From assembly GCA_019417125.1 (NCBI GenBank), contig DXVZ01000032.1:1-9577 (forward strand): 9,577 nt of DNA. Direction: 5' to 3'. A program made the position numbers and the translations under genes. The stretch comes from Phascolarctobacterium sp. GTDB taxonomy: Bacteria > Bacillota > Negativicutes > Acidaminococcales > Acidaminococcaceae. Positions 5,953 through 9,577 of this stretch are shown piece after piece; the first letter of the stretch is position 1, and each line of letters opens with the position of its first letter. Under the pieces are notes generated by a model. That model saw only the letters and a program-made list of their open reading frames with translations. It was not told the DNA's origin and did no database searches.

Positions 5953-6873
5953 ATGGAGTTTTTTGACGCTATTGCCAACATGTCGGCGCTGAGCTTTGCG
6001 CAGCACATGGTCAACGGAATATCGCTCGGCAGCCTGTATGCGCTGATAGCCATTGGCTACACTATGGTATACGGCATCTTGCTGATGATAAACTTTGCCC
6101 ACGGCGACATTGTAATGATGGCATGTTATTTTGCATTTTTCGGTATTACGGCTTTTCATATTCCGTGGTATTTTACATTTATCATAACAATTATTCTTAC
6201 GGCTATCCTCGGCGTATTAATCGAACGCAGCGCTTACCGCCCCCTGCGTGAAGCGCCGAAAAATTCTATCTTAATTTCCGCCATCGGCGCATCGTTTTTG
6301 CTGGAAAACCTTGCTAACTACCTGTTCAGCGGACGCCCGATGCGTTTTCCGGATGTGCCGCTGCTCTCGCAGAACATCAGCGTCGGCGGCATCGAAATTC
6401 AGGCAATTTGCCTGGTAATACCTGTTGTAACTATTATCAGCCTTGTTGTTTTGCTGCACATTGTAAACCACACCAAAACCGGCATGGCAATGCGCGCAGT
6501 TTCTAAAGATTACGAAATCGCCAGGGTAATGGGCATTAATATTGATAACGTAATTTCCATTACCTTTATTATAGGCTCGGCGCTGGCCGCTATCGGCGCT
6601 ATTATGTACGGCATCCGTTACCCCGGCATTACGCCGATGATGGGCGTTATGCCCGGCTTAAAATGCTTTATTGCGGCAGTTATCGGCGGCATCGGCAACA
6701 TTAAGGGTGCGGTGCTGGGCGGCTTTATTTTGGGCCTGGGCGAAATTTTAATTGTCGCGTTCTTCCCGGATTTAAGCGGTTACCGCGACGCTTTTGCCTT
6801 TATCGTGCTGATTGTAATTCTGTTTTATAAACCCACCGGGCTTTTGGGCGAAAAAACTACGGAGAAGGTGTAA
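5953..6873 (+). CDS. livH: Branched-chain amino-acid ABC transporter permease LivH
   Basis: This is an integral inner-membrane channel subunit (306 residues, BPD_transp_2 family) that pairs with LivM. Several hydrophobic segments spread from about residue 18 to 297. Family landmarks are GSLYALIAIGYTMVYGI and INFAHGDIVM near the N-terminus. The cytoplasmic coupling loop TKTGMAMRAVSKDYEIARVMGI (about 174-196) docks on the ATPases. The conserved LKCFIAAVIGGIGNIKGAVLGG stretch lies around 236-257, before the last membrane spans. The start ATG has GAGGTG (5942-5947) five bases upstream, just past the T-tract of the preceding terminator. Two bases separate its stop from livM. The name rests on order and motifs and is secure at the family level. 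Confidence 0.95.
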   Translation: MEFFDAIANMSALSFAQHMVNGISLGSLYALIAIGYTMVYGILLMINFAHGDIVMMACYFAFFGITAFHIPWYFTFIITIILTAILGVLIERSAYRPLREAPKNSILISAIGASFLLENLANYLFSGRPMRFPDVPLLSQNISVGGIEIQAICLVIPVVTIISLVVLLHIVNHTKTGMAMRAVSKDYEIARVMGINIDNVISITFIIGSALAAIGAIMYGIRYPGITPMMGVMPGLKCFIAAVIGGIGNIKGAVLGGFILGLGEILIVAFFPDLSGYRDAFAFIVLIVILFYKPTGLLGEKTTEKV

Positions 6874-6875
6874 TT

Positions 6876-7940
6876 ATGAAAAAAAGAGATATGATTTTAA
6901 CTATACTCGGCATAATTGTCCTTTTCGGCCTTGCATTTTTCGTTCAGGAGGAAATGGACTCTTATATCCGCAGAATTGTTAATTTGTGTTTAGTATATGC
7001 CATTATCGGCCTTTCCATGAACCTTACCAACGGCTTTGTCGGCCAGTTTTCGCTGGGACAGGCTGGCTTTATGGCTATCGGCGCTTACACGGTAGGTATT
7101 TTTACCGTGCCGGTAGAATACCGCGAAAACGTATTTTACGCCGTACCGATGAATCCGCTGATTGCGGATATTGAACTGCCGCTGTGGGCGGCGCTGATTT
7201 TGGGCGGCGTTTTGGCGGCGCTGTTTGCCTTTTTAATCGGCACGCCGGTGCTGCGGCTGCGCGGCGACTACCTTGCCGTAACGACGCTGGGCTTTTCGGA
7301 AATTATCCGCATTTGGATTACCAACGCGCAGAGCATTACCAACGGCGCGCTGGGCATTAAAGATATTCCGCCGCTGAACGACGTGCGCTATATCTTTTTG
7401 GTTGCGCTTATCAGCTTTGTGTTTATTACATTATTGGTAAATTCCTCTTACGGCAGGGCGTTTAAAGCCATCCGCGAGGACGAAATTGCCGCCGAAGCCA
7501 TGGGCGTTAACCTGTTTTGGCATAAAAACCTGGCGTTTATGGTCAGCGCCTTCTTCGCCGGTATCGGCGGCGGCTTATACGGCGCGCTGCTGGGCACGGT
7601 AGACCCCAAAAACTTTTTGTTTACGCTTACATATAACTTTTTGTTAATCATCGTGCTGGGCGGCATGGGCAGCATTACCGGCAGCGCCATTGGCGCGATA
7701 TTGGTAACGGCTGGGCTGGAATACCTGCGTTTCTTCGATGAGCCGCTGATGCTGTTCGGCGTGGATATTCCTCTGTTCCGCCCGGGCTTCCGTATGGTAA
7801 TATTCTCTGTACTGTTAATGGTATGCGTACTCTTCTGGCGGCACGGCATTATGGGCACGCGGGAGTTCTCGTGGCAAAAAGCCATTGACTTTGTAAAAAA
7901 TCCTCTCGGCTTTCTTAAGCGGAAGGGGGCAGCGCAATGA
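6876..7940 (+). CDS. livM: Branched-chain amino-acid ABC transporter permease LivM
   Basis: This is the second membrane subunit (354 residues, BPD_transp_2 family) of the transporter. It has a leading hydrophobic helix (about 8-26), then the hallmark NLTNGFVGQFSLGQAGFMAIGAYT, RLRGDYLAVTTLGFSEIIRI from residue 127, and the coupling loop YGRAFKAIREDEIAAEAMG (192-210) that contacts LivG/LivF. VLGGMGSITGSAIGA precedes the last helices, and a basic cytoplasmic tail ends the protein. E. coli LivM is longer (about 425) because of an N-terminal extension that many homologues lack. The ribosome binding site GGAGAAGGTG (6861-6870) is inside the end of livH. The stop overlaps the livG start as ATGA (7937-7940), so the permease and ATPase are translationally coupled. 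Confidence 0.95.
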   Translation: MKKRDMILTILGIIVLFGLAFFVQEEMDSYIRRIVNLCLVYAIIGLSMNLTNGFVGQFSLGQAGFMAIGAYTVGIFTVPVEYRENVFYAVPMNPLIADIELPLWAALILGGVLAALFAFLIGTPVLRLRGDYLAVTTLGFSEIIRIWITNAQSITNGALGIKDIPPLNDVRYIFLVALISFVFITLLVNSSYGRAFKAIREDEIAAEAMGVNLFWHKNLAFMVSAFFAGIGGGLYGALLGTVDPKNFLFTLTYNFLLIIVLGGMGSITGSAIGAILVTAGLEYLRFFDEPLMLFGVDIPLFRPGFRMVIFSVLLMVCVLFWRHGIMGTREFSWQKAIDFVKNPLGFLKRKGAAQ

Positions 7941-8719
7941 TATTAAAAACAAATGACATTACTATGCAGTTTGGCGGCGTAACTGCTGTTTACAAACTGA
8001 ACATCGAAATTAACGACGGCGAAATCGTTGCTTTAATCGGCCCTAACGGCGCGGGTAAAACTACGGCGTTTAACATGGTTACTGGCGTTTACACGCCGAC
8101 CGAGGGCACTGTTATTTACACCGGCGCTGAGGGCAAAGAAATTAACATCACCGGCAAGCGCCCCAGCGAAATTGCCAAACTGGGCATTGCGCGCACGTTC
8201 CAAAACATCCGCCTGTTTAAAGATTTAACGGTTTACGAAAACGTGCTGATTGCTAACCATCTGCACTTAAAGTCAGATTTTCTTTCGGCAACGCTGCATT
8301 TGCCCTGGTATATGAAAGAAGCACGGCAGATGCACCGCAACACCGAAAAACTTTTGCAGGAAGTAGGGCTGTGGGATTTGCGCAATGAAAAATCGTCCAG
8401 CCTGCCGTATGGGCAGCAGCGCCGCCTTGAGATTGTGCGCGCGCTGGCAACCAAACCGCGCCTGCTGCTTTTGGACGAGCCTGCTGCCGGCATGAACCCG
8501 AAAGAAACCGAAGAATTGACGGAATTTATCCGCCAGATTCACAAAGAATATAACTTAACGGTGTTTATGATTGAGCACCACATGGACCTGGTTATGGAAA
8601 TTTCCGACCGTATTTATGTGCTGGAATTTGGCATGACGATTGCCGAAGGTACGCCGGACGAAATTCAAAACAACCAAAGAGTTATTGATGCTTACCTGGG
8701 GGTGGATGAAGATGCTTAA
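7937..8719 (+). CDS. livG: Branched-chain amino-acid ABC transporter ATP-binding protein LivG
   Basis: This is a cytoplasmic ATPase subunit (260 residues) that powers the LivHM channel together with LivF. It has Walker A GPNGAGKTT (35-43, K41), Q-loop Q89 in RTFQNIRLF, signature LPYGQQRRLEIVRAL (156-170), Walker B LLLLDEP with D180 and catalytic E181, and the switch histidine H214 in MIEHHMDLVM. The Ser-to-Pro change and YGQ form of the signature are usual in LivG. The insert between the Q-loop and signature and the C-terminal segment ending in a YLG motif are typical of LivG. GGAAGGGGG (7921-7929) is the ribosome binding site. It overlaps the stop of livM by 4 nt and the start of livF by 8 nt. 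Confidence 0.96.
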   Translation: MILKTNDITMQFGGVTAVYKLNIEINDGEIVALIGPNGAGKTTAFNMVTGVYTPTEGTVIYTGAEGKEINITGKRPSEIAKLGIARTFQNIRLFKDLTVYENVLIANHLHLKSDFLSATLHLPWYMKEARQMHRNTEKLLQEVGLWDLRNEKSSSLPYGQQRRLEIVRALATKPRLLLLDEPAAGMNPKETEELTEFIRQIHKEYNLTVFMIEHHMDLVMEISDRIYVLEFGMTIAEGTPDEIQNNQRVIDAYLGVDEDA

Positions 8720-9425
8720 AGTAGAAAATCTTGTCGTATCCTACGGCGGCATTGAAGCCTTAAAAGGAATTTCGCTGGAAGTGCCCAAGGGCGAAATCAT
8801 TACGCTTATCGGTGCGAACGGCGCTGGCAAAAGCACGCTGCTGCGCAGCATTGTGGGGCTGGTAAAGCCCAAAAGCGGGCAAATTGTTTACAAGGGCGAT
8901 AACATTACCGGCTTAAATTCGCAGCAGATTGTTAAAAAAGGTTTAACATTAGTGCCGGAAGGGCGCCGCGTTTTTCCAAACCTGACGGTGCTGGAAAACC
9001 TGCAGATTGGCGCTTATATGCGCAGTGATAAAGACGGCATCCAAAAAGACATTGACTGGGTGTACGAAATGTTTCCGCGTTTGCAGGAACGCAGCTGGCA
9101 GATGGCGGGCACGCTCTCTGGCGGCGAGCAGCAGATGCTGGCTGTTGGCAGGGCTTTGCTATCGCGCCCGGAGCTTTTGATGATGGACGAACCATCGCTT
9201 GGCCTTGCGCCGCTGATTATTAAAGATATTTTCAGCATTATTCAATACATCAACTCCAAAGGCATGACGATACTTTTAATTGAGCAAAACGCAAATATGG
9301 CGCTGAAAGTTGCGCACCGTGCCTATGTGTTGGAAACCGGCAAAATTACCATGAGCGGCACTGGCGCAGAACTTTTGGAAAACCCCGAAATTAAAGCCGC
9401 CTACCTTGGCAAAAAGAAAAAATAA
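8712..9425 (+). CDS. livF: Branched-chain amino-acid ABC transporter ATP-binding protein LivF
   Basis: This is the second ATPase subunit (237 residues with this start), which pairs with LivG. It has Walker A GANGAGKST (34-42, K40), the LivF-typical VPEGRRVFPNLTV from residue 81, signature LSGGEQQMLAVGRAL (135-149), and Walker B LLMMDEP with D159/E160. At the H-loop it has Q192 (LLIEQN) in place of histidine, a usual trait of LivF, so one ATP site relies on LivG. I chose ATG 8712 because it gives the standard MLKVENL... beginning, the standard length and GGTGG (8701-8705) at 6-nt spacing. ATG 8706 (two residues longer) is possible. The frame is open further upstream, to 8640, but that part lies within livG and encodes nothing family-like. 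It is the last gene of the liv operon. Confidence 0.95.
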   Translation: MLKVENLVVSYGGIEALKGISLEVPKGEIITLIGANGAGKSTLLRSIVGLVKPKSGQIVYKGDNITGLNSQQIVKKGLTLVPEGRRVFPNLTVLENLQIGAYMRSDKDGIQKDIDWVYEMFPRLQERSWQMAGTLSGGEQQMLAVGRALLSRPELLMMDEPSLGLAPLIIKDIFSIIQYINSKGMTILLIEQNANMALKVAHRAYVLETGKITMSGTGAELLENPEIKAAYLGKKKK

Positions 9426-9439
9426 AATTGGCAATATTC

Positions 9440-9476
9440 AATACTTAGATAATTTAATTTATCAAATAGTAGTATT
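9440..9476 (+). repeat. Weak AT-rich inverted repeat downstream of livF
   Basis: AATACT/AGTATT (9440-9445, 9471-9476) and GATAA/TTATC (9448-9452, 9459-9463) form a broken stem around TTTAAT. It is low in GC, has no T-tract and is probably chance structure in an AT-rich spacer. Confidence 0.2.
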
Positions 9477-9516
9477 AACCATACAACTTACAAAAATTTT
9501 TTAATAATTTTAGTTT

Positions 9517-9577
9517 AATAACAGTAATACACGTTTATTTACTTCGTTCAGGAAGCGTGTTTATTACTGTTATTTTT
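9517..9577 (+). terminator. Probable terminator of the liv operon at the window edge
   Basis: A perfect 13-bp repeat (AATAACAGTAATA at 9517-9529 with TATTACTGTTATT at 9562-9574) continues inward, after a TT bulge, as CACG/CGTG (9530-9533, 9556-9559). A small CTTC/GAAG hairpin (9542-9545, 9552-9555) caps it. T bases follow up to the window end. It lies about 90 nt after livF. The near-symmetric AT-rich foot could let it serve a convergent gene beyond the window too. Confidence 0.65.

Noticed and set aside
8402..8446. Altered ABC signature LPYGQ in LivG as a defect
   Set aside because: This form is common in LivG proteins and the other catalytic residues are intact.
8640..8711. Upstream extension of the livF frame giving a 261-residue protein
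   Set aside because: The extra residues lie inside livG, do not resemble LivF, and the 8712 start gives the standard N-terminus, length and Shine-Dalgarno spacing.

Overview
This is a conventional chromosomal stretch with every supported gene on the + strand. It holds two complete operons behind the tail of a third gene. The short methionine synthase with a separate reactivation protein, Shine-Dalgarno-led genes, strong intrinsic terminators and AT-rich spacers between genes of roughly balanced GC suggest an anaerobic Bacillota-type bacterium. Negativicutes (Phascolarctobacterium/Acidaminococcus-like) is my best guess, but no rRNA or other taxonomic marker is present, so this is inference.

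Layout: (1) Positions 1-236 are the C-terminus of a DUF4143-type AAA ATPase, closed by a perfect hairpin terminator. (2) Positions 479-4334 are a one-carbon/methionine operon. It contains metF (5,10-methylenetetrahydrofolate reductase), a stand-alone B12-dependent methionine synthase activation protein overlapping it by ATGA, and a 788-residue MetH that carries homocysteine, pterin and cobalamin domains but no activation domain. MetF makes 5-methyl-THF, MetH uses it to methylate homocysteine, and the separate activation protein presumably repairs oxidised cobalamin on MetH. A strong terminator follows. (3) Positions 4397-4636 are an A-rich spacer with no convincing gene. (4) Positions 4637-9425 are a complete branched-chain amino-acid ABC transporter: livJ-like lipoprotein, livH, livM, livG and livF. 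It is driven by an excellent extended -10 promoter. A strong terminator hairpin sits between livJ and livH, probably so the binding protein is made in excess over the membrane and ATPase parts. (5) Positions 9426-9577 are AT-rich and end in a long inverted repeat with a T-tract, probably the liv operon terminator.

I see no CRISPR array, insertion sequence, prophage, tRNA or rRNA, and no recognisable riboswitch or T-box. I found no convincing undescribed system. The points most worth checking are the cysteine-rich tail of the separate MetH activation protein, the dyad over the liv promoter, and the internal livJ/livH terminator.
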